Origin: Hyphomicrobiales bacterium
GTDB taxonomy: Bacteria; Pseudomonadota; Alphaproteobacteria; Rhizobiales; Rhizobiaceae
NCBI GenBank assembly: GCA_900473045.1
Contig: UCKS01000027.1
Span: 88,378 to 152,377 of the forward strand
DNA length: 64,000 nt
Direction of reading: 5' to 3'
Part shown: positions 35,133 through 43,536 of the stretch, piece after piece
Layout: the number at the start of each line of letters is the position of its first letter
Numbering within the stretch: position 1 is the stretch's first letter
Program-made: the position numbers and the translations under genes
The notes under the pieces: model-generated
Database searches by the model: none
What the model was told of the DNA's origin: nothing
The model's input: only the letters and a program-made list of their open reading frames with translations

Positions 35133-35968
35133 TTGACTGCTCCTGCGGTAATGCCGCGGATCAGCTGCCGCGAGAAGATGACGTAGAGAATAAGGACCGG
35201 GAAGATCGCCAGCGACAGCGCCGCGAGAACCGCGTTCCAGTTGGTGACGAACTGGCCGATGAACACCTGCGAACCGAGGGTGACGGTCTTTGTGGCTTCG
35301 CCGGGTGCGAGGATCAGCGGGAACCAGAGGTCGTTCCAGATCGGGATCATCGTGAAGACGGCGACGGTTGCCATGGCCGGACGCACCAGCGGCAGCACGA
35401 GCCTGAAGAAGATCGCATATTCCGACAGGCCATCGATACGGCCGGCATTTTTCAAGTCGTCAGAAACCGAGCGCATGAATTCCGACAGGATGAAGATCGC
35501 AAGCGGCAGGCCTTGAGCGGTATAGACGAGGATCAGCGCCGTCAGCGTGTTGACCAGACCGGCGGCGACCATACCCTGCAGGATGGCGACGGTGCCCAGC
35601 CGGATCGGGATCATGATGCCGATGGCGAGATAAAGCCCCAGCAGCGCATTGCCACGGAAGCGATATTCCGACAGTGCGAAGGCCGCCATGGCGCCGAACA
35701 GCAGCGCAAAGAAGATCGAGACGACCGTGACGATCAGGCTGTTCTGGAAATAGCTGATGAAATCGCCCTGTTTCAGCACCGTCGTGTAACCGATCAGGCT
35801 GAACGTTTCCGCCGTCGGCAAAGCCAGCGGCGTGCGGAAAATTGCGTTCTTGTCCTTCAACGAATTCATGATCGTCAGGACGACCGGAAAGAGAGCGATC
35901 ACGGTATAGCCGGCCAATGCCAGGTGAACGAAACCGGAGCGCAGCGGTGAGATGCGTGCTTTTGACAT
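35129..35968 (-). CDS. ABC sugar importer permease 2 (MalG type)
   Basis: A 279-residue inner-membrane permease with six spans. The EAA loop that docks the ATPase is AGRIDGLSEYAIFFRLVLPLVRP, followed by the last two spans. It pairs with the upstream MalF-type permease (12 nt away), and its stop overlaps the oxidoreductase start. The start MSKARISPLRSGFVHLALAGY fits family length. Confidence 0.94.
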   Translation of the reverse strand: MSKARISPLRSGFVHLALAGYTVIALFPVVLTIMNSLKDKNAIFRTPLALPTAETFSLIGYTTVLKQGDFISYFQNSLIVTVVSIFFALLFGAMAAFALSEYRFRGNALLGLYLAIGIMIPIRLGTVAILQGMVAAGLVNTLTALILVYTAQGLPLAIFILSEFMRSVSDDLKNAGRIDGLSEYAIFFRLVLPLVRPAMATVAVFTMIPIWNDLWFPLILAPGEATKTVTLGSQVFIGQFVTNWNAVLAALSLAIFPVLILYVIFSRQLIRGITAGAVK

Positions 35969-35980
35969 GATCCGTTCCCC

Positions 35981-36931
35981 TTAGAACTGGTAGCGGCGAA
36001 CACGCCGCTGGATGCCGAAGAGATACAGCGAGACGCCGGCAAGGATGATCAGGAACATGACGGTTGCGATGGTCGCGCCCATCGAACGGTCGCCGAGCTG
36101 AAGCTGGAAGCCGAAGAAGGTGCGGTAGAGCAAGGTACCCAGAATATCGGTCGCCCCATCCGGCCCTGCAAGCGCGCCCTGCACGGTGTAGATCAGGTCG
36201 AACGCATTGAAGTTGCCCACGAAGGTCAGGATCGAGACCATGCCGATCGCAGGCAGGATCAAGGGCAGCTTGATCTTCCAGAACTGGCTCCAGCCGGTGA
36301 TGCCATCGCATTCGGCCGCTTCGATCACCTCGTCCGGGATACTGAGAAGTGCGGCGTAGATCAGCATCATCGGAATGCCGACATTCTGCCAGACGGAGAT
36401 CAGTGACACGGTGATCAACGCCGAGCCCGGCTTGCCGAGCCACGGTCCGAAGAAAGCCTTCAAGCCGACGAGGTCCATGAAAAACGGCGTAATGCCCCAG
36501 ATCGGCGACAGGATCAGTTTCCAGATGAAACCGACAATGACGAAGGACAGGACCGTCGGCATGAAAATTGCCGTTCTATAGAACGCGGCAAGCCGGAGTT
36601 TGGGGATCGACAGCATGGCGGCGAGCAAGATGCCGAGCGGATTTTGCACCAGCATGTGGATGGCGAAGAAGATGAAGTTGTTCTTCAGCGCCCGCCAGAA
36701 ATCGGCGGCCCACCGTTCGTCTCCGAAAAGCACCTGGAAATTGGCAAGCCCGACGAAGGCCGATTGTCCGTCCACGGTATTGAACAGCGACAGGCGCAAC
36801 GTTTCGATCAACGGCAGGATCATCACGGCGGAATAGACGATGAAAGCCGGCAACAGGAAAACAAGGATATGCCAGCGTCTCGGCCGTGCCGGAATTTGCA
36901 TGCTGTCCTCAGACGATATGGCGCTGCTCAT
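35981..36931 (-). CDS. ABC sugar importer permease 1 (MalF type)
   Basis: About 316 residues from ATG 36931; an in-frame ATG at 36982 is possible. Six spans are visible, beginning HILVFLLPAFIVYSAVMILPLIETLRLSLF. The EAA loop is AAECDGITGWSQFWKIKLPLILP. It follows the binding-protein gene after the palindromic element at 37117-37229 and comes just before the MalG-type permease. Confidence 0.93.
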   Translation of the reverse strand: MSSAISSEDSMQIPARPRRWHILVFLLPAFIVYSAVMILPLIETLRLSLFNTVDGQSAFVGLANFQVLFGDERWAADFWRALKNNFIFFAIHMLVQNPLGILLAAMLSIPKLRLAAFYRTAIFMPTVLSFVIVGFIWKLILSPIWGITPFFMDLVGLKAFFGPWLGKPGSALITVSLISVWQNVGIPMMLIYAALLSIPDEVIEAAECDGITGWSQFWKIKLPLILPAIGMVSILTFVGNFNAFDLIYTVQGALAGPDGATDILGTLLYRTFFGFQLQLGDRSMGATIATVMFLIILAGVSLYLFGIQRRVRRYQF

Positions 36932-37116
36932 GGCTTCTGCCGCTCCGACCCGTTTTTCGTCGATCGCCGCGATATGCGGCAAGGCCTGCGCTGCCGGTCC
37001 CCGCCGCGCATGCCATCACCAGCAAGCCCGAAGCCGCTGGCTGGATGTGATTTCAGATTACATGTTTTCGGCTGGATGATTTTCTTTTTCGCATGAAAAA
37101 ACCCAGTCCAGTTGCC

Positions 37117-37229
37117 GCCCCTCATCCGCCCTATCGGGCACCTTCTCCCCGTAGACGGGGAGAAGGGACAAGCCGCAAACTCCGTAGTCCCCTCTCCCCG
37201 CAAGCGGGGAGAGGGTTAGGGTGAGGGGC
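37117..37229. repeat. RIME-like palindromic intergenic element
   Basis: A 113-bp unit bounded by inverted GCCCCTCA (37117-37124) and TGAGGGGC (37222-37229). It contains two perfect hairpins: CCTTCTCCCCG...CGGGGAGAAGG (37141-37166) and CCTCTCCCCG...CGGGGAGAGG (37191-37214). This resembles the repeated palindromic elements (RIME and relatives) known from rhizobial genomes. It sits inside the transporter operon between binding protein and permease, where it may lower downstream expression. The rest of 36932-37266 shows no gene. Confidence 0.75.
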
Positions 37230-37266
37230 ACGTTTCCCCGTAATCCCAAGTGCCTGTTAGCGCACC

Positions 37267-38526
37267 TTACTTGGCAGGCTTGTACCAGCTGTCGAGGCCC
37301 TTCTGCAGCTTTTCGGCAGCAACTTCCGGCGTATCGGTGCCGTTGATGACGTTGGCCGATTCAACCCAGGTCTCGTTCTCGAGGTTCGGGGTACCACGCG
37401 ACAGGATCTGGTAGGTCGAGCGGATGGTCGGCTTGCACTTTTCGCGCCAGGAGACGAATTCCTGTGCGAGCGGATCGGCCATCTTTACCGGTGTCGAGTT
37501 CAGGCTGAAGAAACCTGGCAGCGAGTTGGCGTAGATATCGGCAAATTCCGGAGAAGCGATCCAGGTGAGAAGCTTCTTGGCTTCTTCCGGGTGCGCGCTC
37601 TTGGCATTCAGGCCAACGCCGATGTCGTTGTGGTCGGAAATGTAGCAAGCATCGCCTGCAGCCTTAACCGGCGGTGGGAAAGCACCCATCTTGAACTGGG
37701 CCTGCGTGTTGAACAGGCCGATTTCCCAAGAGCCGGCCGGGTAGATGGCAGCGCGGCCGAGCGTGAACAGGTTCTGGCTGTCCGGATAGGTCTGGGCTTC
37801 GAAACCGTCGCCGAGGTAATCTTTCCACTTGGCAAGAACCTTGTAGGGCTCGACCCAATCGGCGTCCGTCAGCTTCTGCTCGCCCTTGATCAAGGCGGCG
37901 CGGCCTTCTTCACCCTTCCAGTAGGTCGGGCCGATGTTCTGGTAGCCCATGGTGGCGGCTTCCCAGAGATCCTTCGTGCCCATGGCGAGCGGGATGTAGG
38001 TACCGTCAGCCTTGATCTTATCGAGGGCCGCGAAGAATTCGGCTTCCGTCGCCGGGATCGCGATACCAAGCTTGTCGAAGGCATCCTTGTTGTAGATGAA
38101 GCCGTGGATAACCGAGGCCATCGGTACGCAGAAGGCGGCCGAGCCATCGTCCGTCGTCCAGGCGGACTTGGCGACTGGCGAGAAATTCTCCATGCCGGCC
38201 AGACCGGTCAGGTCAGCCAGGTGCTTCTTGTTGTAAAGTTCGAGCGAGGCATCGAATGGGCGGCACGTGACAAGGTCACCAGCCGAACCGGCATCGAGCT
38301 TTGCATTCAGCGCTGCGTTATACTCGGTCGGCGCGGTCGGCGCGAAAACGACCTTGATGCCCGGGTTCTTGGCTTCAAAAGCCGGGATCAGCTTCTCCTG
38401 CCAGATGGCCAGGTCATCGTTACGCCAGCTTTCGATCGTCAGCGTGACGTCTTCTGCATGCGCCAGCCCGGCGGAGCCGAGGATGCTGGATGCAAGCAGC
38501 AGGCCTTTCAAGGTAGTGCGGGTCAT
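37267..38526 (-). CDS. ABC sugar importer substrate-binding protein
   Basis: A 419-residue periplasmic CUT1 solute-binding protein (SBP_bac_1 type). The signal peptide MTRTTLKGLLLASSILGSAGLAHA is cleaved at about residue 24. The body (DVTLTIESWRNDDLAIWQEKLIPAFEAKNPGIKV) fits the sugar-binding family. ATG 38526 is preceded by GGGAGAA, which decides the start over upstream in-frame ATGs. It follows murQ with a short GCGCCA/TGGCGC hairpin in between. The neighbourhood suggests a GlcNAc- or MurNAc-containing ligand; this is inference. Confidence 0.92.
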   Translation of the reverse strand: MTRTTLKGLLLASSILGSAGLAHAEDVTLTIESWRNDDLAIWQEKLIPAFEAKNPGIKVVFAPTAPTEYNAALNAKLDAGSAGDLVTCRPFDASLELYNKKHLADLTGLAGMENFSPVAKSAWTTDDGSAAFCVPMASVIHGFIYNKDAFDKLGIAIPATEAEFFAALDKIKADGTYIPLAMGTKDLWEAATMGYQNIGPTYWKGEEGRAALIKGEQKLTDADWVEPYKVLAKWKDYLGDGFEAQTYPDSQNLFTLGRAAIYPAGSWEIGLFNTQAQFKMGAFPPPVKAAGDACYISDHNDIGVGLNAKSAHPEEAKKLLTWIASPEFADIYANSLPGFFSLNSTPVKMADPLAQEFVSWREKCKPTIRSTYQILSRGTPNLENETWVESANVINGTDTPEVAAEKLQKGLDSWYKPAK

Positions 38527-38579
38527 TACGTTCTCCCTCATTGTGCGCCATTTTTGGCGCGGTTTTAAAACCCTTGGAC

Positions 38580-39479
38580 TCACTGTGCCGCGACAACAGA
38601 CAACGCGCGGCGCAAGTTTTGACCGGCTTCGGTAAGGGCCGCTTCTGCAGCCACCACATTTTTTGCCCCAGCAGCAAGAAGAATGGCGATCTTTACCGAG
38701 CCTGATGATGTCGTGAGATAACGGCCGGCTTCCGTGGCGCCGATCCCGGCAATATCGGAAACGATGCGGATGGCGCGGCCGCGCAGTTTCGCATTGTCAG
38801 CTTTCAGGTTGACCATATGGCCGTCGTAGACATGGCCGAGTTGAATGCCGACAAGCGTGGAAAACATGTTGAAGGCGATCTTCTGCGCCGTGGCTGCACC
38901 CATGCGGGTCGATCCGGAAATGACCTCGGGCGGCGTCTGCAACAGAATGGACACTTCGGCGTTCTGGAAGAGTACCGCCCCGGCATTGTTCGCCATGGCG
39001 ATAACCCGGGCACCGCGCGCCCGTGCCTCATCAGCCGCAGCCAGCGCATAGGGAGTCGAGCCGCTTGCGGATACCGAAATCAGACAATCGCCAGCACCGA
39101 TACCCGCATCGCGCACATCTTTGCGCGCCAGTTCCATATCGTCTTCGTAGCCACCGGCGAGATCCGTGAGGCTCGCGGCACCGCCGGCGAGAAGCACCAC
39201 GACCTTGTCGAGCGCGATTCCATAAGTACCGGGCAATTCCAGAGCGTCAGTCATGGCCATCAGGCCCGAACTGCCGGCACCGGCATAGGCAAGGCGCCCG
39301 CCGCCGGCGAGTGTGCCGGCCGCGATCTGCGCGGCAGCGGCAATAGACTCGATAGCAGAATCAACAGCCTTCGCCGCAGCCTGCTGGCCAGACGCAAGCA
39401 AGCGCAGCGCAAGCGCCGGATGCATGACATCCAGCTCCGTCGCCTTGTCGTGACGCTCCTCGGTTTTCACTGACGGCAT
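38580..39479 (-). CDS. murQ: N-acetylmuramic acid 6-phosphate etherase
   Basis: A 299-residue SIS-domain lyase that removes D-lactate from MurNAc-6-phosphate to give GlcNAc-6-phosphate. Family features are TEERHDKATELDVMHPALALRLL at the N-terminus, GRLAYAGAGSSGLMA (sugar-phosphate loop, about 79-93), SVSASGSTPYAL (about 132-143) and the conserved GSTRMGAATAQKIAFNM. The start MPSVKTEERHD is the usual one. It heads the minus-strand operon with the sugar importer and is divergent from the kinase gene across a 197-nt control region. Confidence 0.93.
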   Translation of the reverse strand: MPSVKTEERHDKATELDVMHPALALRLLASGQQAAAKAVDSAIESIAAAAQIAAGTLAGGGRLAYAGAGSSGLMAMTDALELPGTYGIALDKVVVLLAGGAASLTDLAGGYEDDMELARKDVRDAGIGAGDCLISVSASGSTPYALAAADEARARGARVIAMANNAGAVLFQNAEVSILLQTPPEVISGSTRMGAATAQKIAFNMFSTLVGIQLGHVYDGHMVNLKADNAKLRGRAIRIVSDIAGIGATEAGRYLTTSSGSVKIAILLAAGAKNVVAAEAALTEAGQNLRRALSVVAAQ

Positions 39480-39507
39480 ACGTTTAATCTCCCTCTGCGC
39501 AAATTAA

Positions 39508-39527
39508 TGCCAAAAAAATACCAATTG
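39508..39527 (-). promoter_or_regulatory. Candidate GntR operator facing murQ
   Basis: On the minus strand, CAATTGGTATTTTTTTGGCA. It is nearly identical to the site at 39639-39656 facing the other way and lies 28 nt before the murQ start. Confidence 0.45.
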
Positions 39528-39638
39528 TCTAGGAAAAATTAAGTTTTTGCCGAAGAAAATTTCCAACTTCTAAAATAATTTATATATTTCAGTTTGTTAA
39601 TCGATAAATCCAATTAAAGACCAAAATCCACTTGGTAA

Positions 39639-39656
39639 ATGGTATTTTTTTGGTAT
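39639..39656 (+). promoter_or_regulatory. Candidate GntR operator facing the kinase gene
   Basis: ATGGTATTTTTTTGGTAT, 20 nt before the kinase ATG. It shares TGGTATTTTTTTGG with the inverted site before murQ. The GntR gene lies in the downstream operon, so autoregulation is likely. Confidence 0.45.
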
Positions 39657-39676
39657 CCTTTTTCCCGGAGGTATCC

Positions 39677-40555
39677 ATGCCACATTACATTCTGGGAATC
39701 GACGGCGGGGGCACGAGTTGCCGCGCTGCTGTAGCGGGCGCCGATGGGCGTATCCTCGGGCGCGGCAAAAGCGGCGCCGCCAACATCCTGACCGATCCCG
39801 ACAACGCCCTGATCCATATTGTCGGTGCAGCCACGGCTGCATTCGAGGAAGCAGGCATCGCGCCTTCCGAAATCGGGTCGGCCTGCGCCTTGGTCGGCGT
39901 GGCCGGCAGCAATGTCGGCGATGCGGTGCATTATGTGAAAGAACGTCTGCCGTTCGCAAGGGCCGACATCGAATCCGATGGGTTGATCGCCCTTCAGGGT
40001 GCGCTCGGCGATAGCGACGGCGCGGTGGCAATCCTCGGCACCGGTTCGATCTATATCTCCCGGCAGGGCGATCAGGTCTGCTATATCGGCGGATGGGGTT
40101 TCCAGATCGGCGATCTCGGCAGCGGCGCCCGGCTTGGCCACGCGCTTCTGCAGGAAAGCGTGCTGGCCTTTGACCGGATACACCCATCGTCGCCGCTGAC
40201 GGACGCCATCATGGCCGAGTTCAACAACGATCCGCGCGAGGCCGTGGAATTTGCCCGCGCCGCACGGCCCGGCGAGTTCGGCCGTTTTGCACCGAAAATT
40301 TTCGACTATGCCGGACGCAACGATCCGGTTGCGATGGCGCTGCTCAAGGCCAGCGCACAGACCGTCGATGAGGCGCTGGACGCCGTTGTGGCTCAGGGTA
40401 GCCGCAAGCTCTGCCTGCTGGGCGGATTGGCGCCGATCTATCGCCCATGGCTGGCGGAGCGGCATCAGCCTTTGTTCATGGAACCGGAGGCGGATGCCTT
40501 GACCGGTTCGGTCGCGCTGGCAGCGAAGCGCTTTACGACGGGATCCGCCGCATGA
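39677..40555 (+). CDS. BadF/BcrA-type N-acetylglucosamine (amino-sugar) kinase
   Basis: A 292-residue ASKHA-fold kinase. It has phosphate-1 loop ILGIDGGGTSCRAAV (residues 5-19), AILGTGSIYISRQGD (phosphate-2 region) and GWGFQIGDLGSGARLG, matching BadF-type GlcNAc kinases. CCCGGAGG lies 8 nt before ATG 39677. An upstream in-frame ATG at 39632 lies inside the putative operator and is rejected. Its stop overlaps the GntR start (ATGA). Its job is probably phosphorylation of imported GlcNAc/MurNAc before MurQ and NagA act. Confidence 0.88.
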   Translation: MPHYILGIDGGGTSCRAAVAGADGRILGRGKSGAANILTDPDNALIHIVGAATAAFEEAGIAPSEIGSACALVGVAGSNVGDAVHYVKERLPFARADIESDGLIALQGALGDSDGAVAILGTGSIYISRQGDQVCYIGGWGFQIGDLGSGARLGHALLQESVLAFDRIHPSSPLTDAIMAEFNNDPREAVEFARAARPGEFGRFAPKIFDYAGRNDPVAMALLKASAQTVDEALDAVVAQGSRKLCLLGGLAPIYRPWLAERHQPLFMEPEADALTGSVALAAKRFTTGSAA

Positions 40556-41316
40556 CCCAGCATCTTGAGGCCATATTGCCGCTGGACGGTTTGCAGGCCG
40601 GGGGCTCTGGTCCGCTCTACCTCAAGCTGCGGCAATCGCTGGAAGACGCTATCCTGTCGGGCAAGCTCAATCACGGCGATGCCCTGCCGCCGGAACGGGA
40701 TCTGGCCGACTATGCCAGCATCAGCCGCGTAACGGTGCGCAAGGCTGTCGACGACTTGGTCAAGGATGGCCTGCTGGTGCGGCGCCATGGCTCGGGAACC
40801 TTTGTCGTCAAGCCGGTAAGCCGCGTTCAGCAATCGCTGTCGCGCCTGACTTCCTTTACCGAGGACATGTCACGCCGGGGTTTGGTCACCACGGCGCAAT
40901 GGATCGAGCGCGGGCTGTATCATCCTTCGCCGGACGAAATGATGGCGCTGGGCCTGCCCGCCGATGCGCTGGTCGCACGGCTGGGCCGGTTGCGCATCGC
41001 CGACGATATGCCGCTCGCGATCGAGCGGGCCAGCGTTTCCGCAGAATTCCTGCCGGACCCCATTCGTGTCGGCACCTCGCTCTATGCGGAACTCGACAAG
41101 ACCAAATCGCGGCCCGTGCGCGCCGTGCAACGCATTTCCGCCTGCAGTCTGAAGGATCCGGACGCGGCGATGCTTGGCGTTCCGGCCGGTTCCGCCAGCC
41201 TGTCCATCGAACGCATCTCCTATCTCGCCTCCGGCCGCGTGGTGGAATTCACCCGCTCGCTCTATCGAGGCGATGCCTATGATTTCGTCGCCGAACTGAC
41301 TTTGTCGGATTCCTGA
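40552..41316 (+). CDS. GntR/HutC-family (UTRA) transcriptional regulator
   Basis: A 254-residue repressor. The winged helix is at about residues 15-90 (LPPERDLADYASISRVTVRKAVDDLVKDGLLVRRHGSGTFV). A UTRA effector domain follows (about 105-245; RLRIADDMPLAIERASV, EFTRSLYRGDAYDF). Members such as NagR and DasR sense amino-sugar phosphates. The ATG at 40552 overlaps the kinase stop by 4 nt. It probably controls both divergent operons through the paired sites at 39508-39527 and 39639-39656. Confidence 0.92.
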   Translation: MTQHLEAILPLDGLQAGGSGPLYLKLRQSLEDAILSGKLNHGDALPPERDLADYASISRVTVRKAVDDLVKDGLLVRRHGSGTFVVKPVSRVQQSLSRLTSFTEDMSRRGLVTTAQWIERGLYHPSPDEMMALGLPADALVARLGRLRIADDMPLAIERASVSAEFLPDPIRVGTSLYAELDKTKSRPVRAVQRISACSLKDPDAAMLGVPAGSASLSIERISYLASGRVVEFTRSLYRGDAYDFVAELTLSDS

Positions 41317-41338
41317 GAGCGGCCCAGATAAGAAAGAC

Positions 41339-42367
41339 ATGACCATGCAAACCAACATGCGGCGCGAAATCAACGAAATCCCCGAAGCGGCAGCGCGTCT
41401 TCTTGAGCAATCCAAGGCGGCAGTCAAAGAAACCGGCGCAGCGCTCCGCGCCAAAGACCCGGCCTTCTTCGTGACGATTGCCCGTGGTTCGTCCGACCAT
41501 GCCGCATTGTTCCTGAAATATGCGATCGAACTTTCAACCGGACGCCCCGTTGCCTCGCTCGGACCGTCGCTCGCCTCGATCTATGGCGCGAAGATGCAGC
41601 TTCAGGGCGCGGCATCGATCGCCATCTCGCAATCCGGTAAAAGCCCGGACATCGTCGCGATGGCTGAAGCCGCGACCAAGGCCGGTGCGGTGACGATCGC
41701 GCTCACCAACACCCTGCCTTCGCCGATTTCGGAAGCCAGCACCCACCCACTCGATATTCTTGCCGGGCCGGAAATCGCTGTCGCCGCAACGAAATCCTAT
41801 GTCAATTCGATCGTTGCCGGGCTTGCCATCCTGGGCGAATGGACCGGCGACACCGACCTGCAGCGCGCGGTTGCTGATCTGCCCAACCAGTTTGCAAAAG
41901 CCGTGAAGCTCGACTGGCAACCGCTAGCCGACGAACTGGGTGACGCGGAATCGCTGTTCGTGCTCGGACGCGGCCCAGCGCTTGCCATTGCCAGCGAGGC
42001 GGCGCTGAAATTCAAGGAAACGTCCGGCATGCACGCCGAGGCCTATTCGGCAGCGGAAGTGCTGCATGGACCGGTGGCGCTGGTCGAAAAACGCTTCCCG
42101 GTGATCGGCCTTGCCGCGCGTGATGCTGCAGAAGGCTCTGTTGCCGGCATTCTCGATGGGCTGAGCGCCAAGGGTGCGCTGGCCTTCGTTACCTCTGCGC
42201 AGGCCAAGGCGACCAAGACCCTGCCATTCGTCGCCACCGGACATCCGATCACCGATGCGCTGGCCTTGATCATCCCGTTCTACGGCTTCGTCGAATCCTG
42301 GTCGCGTTCGCGCGGCCTCAATCCGGATGCGCCCGTCGCTCTCAAGAAGGTTACGGAAACGAGATGA
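41339..42367 (+). CDS. SIS-domain glucosamine-6-phosphate deaminase (NagB-II type)
   Basis: A 342-residue tandem-SIS protein related to the isomerase half of GlmS but without the glutaminase domain. It has ARGSSDHAALFLKYAIE, ISQSGKSPDIVAMAE and TNTLPSPISEAS, then GPEIAVAATKSYVNSI and ETSGMHAEAYSAAEVLHGP. NagB-II deaminates GlcN-6-P to Fru-6-P. Together with NagA (4-nt overlap downstream) it completes amino-sugar breakdown. No classical NagB is nearby, which supports this role. Confidence 0.88.
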   Translation: MTMQTNMRREINEIPEAAARLLEQSKAAVKETGAALRAKDPAFFVTIARGSSDHAALFLKYAIELSTGRPVASLGPSLASIYGAKMQLQGAASIAISQSGKSPDIVAMAEAATKAGAVTIALTNTLPSPISEASTHPLDILAGPEIAVAATKSYVNSIVAGLAILGEWTGDTDLQRAVADLPNQFAKAVKLDWQPLADELGDAESLFVLGRGPALAIASEAALKFKETSGMHAEAYSAAEVLHGPVALVEKRFPVIGLAARDAAEGSVAGILDGLSAKGALAFVTSAQAKATKTLPFVATGHPITDALALIIPFYGFVESWSRSRGLNPDAPVALKKVTETR

Positions 42368-43524
42368 CCGAACAAACAGCTATAGTCGGCGCCCGGATTT
42401 TCGACGGCCTGTTCTGGCATGATGGCCAGGGCCTGCTGCTGAACGGCGGAACGATCACCGGCATCCTACCGCAAAGCGACATGCCGGCCGGGACCGCGAC
42501 AATCATGGCCGACGGTCAGCTGCTAGTTCCCGGCTTCATCGACCTGCAGGTCAACGGCGGCGGCGGCGTGATGCTGAACGACCGGCAGGACGTTGACGCC
42601 ATCCGCACCATTTGCGCGGCGCATGCAAAGTTCGGTACGACCGCGCTGCTGCCAACCCTTATAACCGACACGTTTGAAATCCGCGCCCGGACCATCGCCG
42701 GTGGAAGACAGGCCAGGGCGGAAAACGTACCCGGATTCCTCGGGCTTCATCTCGAAGGGCCGCATCTTTCCGTTGCCCGCAAGGGTGCCCATGACCCGGC
42801 GCTGATCAGGCCGATGGATCAGGCCGATCTCGACGCCATGCTTGCCTGCGCCGGGGTTTTCGCTGCGATGATGGTGACGGTCGCGCCGGAAAACACCACG
42901 CCAGCGCAGGTGAAGGCGCTCGCGGAAGCAGGCATCATCGTCAGCCTCGGTCACACCGATGCCGGCTACAAGACCATTGTGGACTACGCCAAGGCCGGTG
43001 CGCGCACCGTGACCCACCTGTTCAATGCAATGAGCCCGCTTGGCCATCGCGAACCGGGCGTTGTCGGCGCGGCTCTCGATATTGGCAGCCTGCATGCGGG
43101 GATCATCGCCGATGGCTTCCATGTCGATCCGGCATCAATGGGCGTCGCACTGCGCGCCAAGAATGGTCCGGGCCGGATCTTCATCGTTACGGATGCGATG
43201 TCGACGATCGGCTCCGACCAGACCAGTTTCTTGCTCAATGACCGCGAGATCTTCCGCAAGGACGGCCGCCTGACGCTGGCCGATGGCACGCTGGCGGGCG
43301 CCGACATCGACATGCTCGCTTCCGTGCGTTTTGCCCATGAAAAGCTGGACCTGCCGCTCGACGAGGCGCTGCGCATGGCATCGGCCTATCCCGCCGATGC
43401 AGCGGGCATCGCCGCCCGCAAAGGCAGATTGTTGCCGGGTCTTGATGCGGATTTCGTTCTTCTGACCGAAGGCCTCGAGATGGCCTCGACCTGGATTGGC
43501 GGAAAGCGCGTCTTCCAGGCATAG
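42364..43524 (+). CDS. nagA: N-acetylglucosamine-6-phosphate deacetylase
   Basis: A 386-residue amidohydrolase. The family segments are PGFIDLQVNGGGGVMLND, FLGLHLEGPHLS (metal Glu), VSLGHTDAGY, THLFNAMSPL (metal His), GFHVDP and the catalytic Asp in IVTDAMST. The first metal pair (HxH) is replaced by DLQVNG, as in other NagA enzymes with a single metal site. It converts GlcNAc-6-P to GlcN-6-P for the deaminase encoded just upstream. The ATG overlaps that gene's stop by 4 nt. Confidence 0.95.
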   Translation: MTEQTAIVGARIFDGLFWHDGQGLLLNGGTITGILPQSDMPAGTATIMADGQLLVPGFIDLQVNGGGGVMLNDRQDVDAIRTICAAHAKFGTTALLPTLITDTFEIRARTIAGGRQARAENVPGFLGLHLEGPHLSVARKGAHDPALIRPMDQADLDAMLACAGVFAAMMVTVAPENTTPAQVKALAEAGIIVSLGHTDAGYKTIVDYAKAGARTVTHLFNAMSPLGHREPGVVGAALDIGSLHAGIIADGFHVDPASMGVALRAKNGPGRIFIVTDAMSTIGSDQTSFLLNDREIFRKDGRLTLADGTLAGADIDMLASVRFAHEKLDLPLDEALRMASAYPADAAGIAARKGRLLPGLDADFVLLTEGLEMASTWIGGKRVFQA

Positions 43525-43536
43525 AATTTTGACGTA

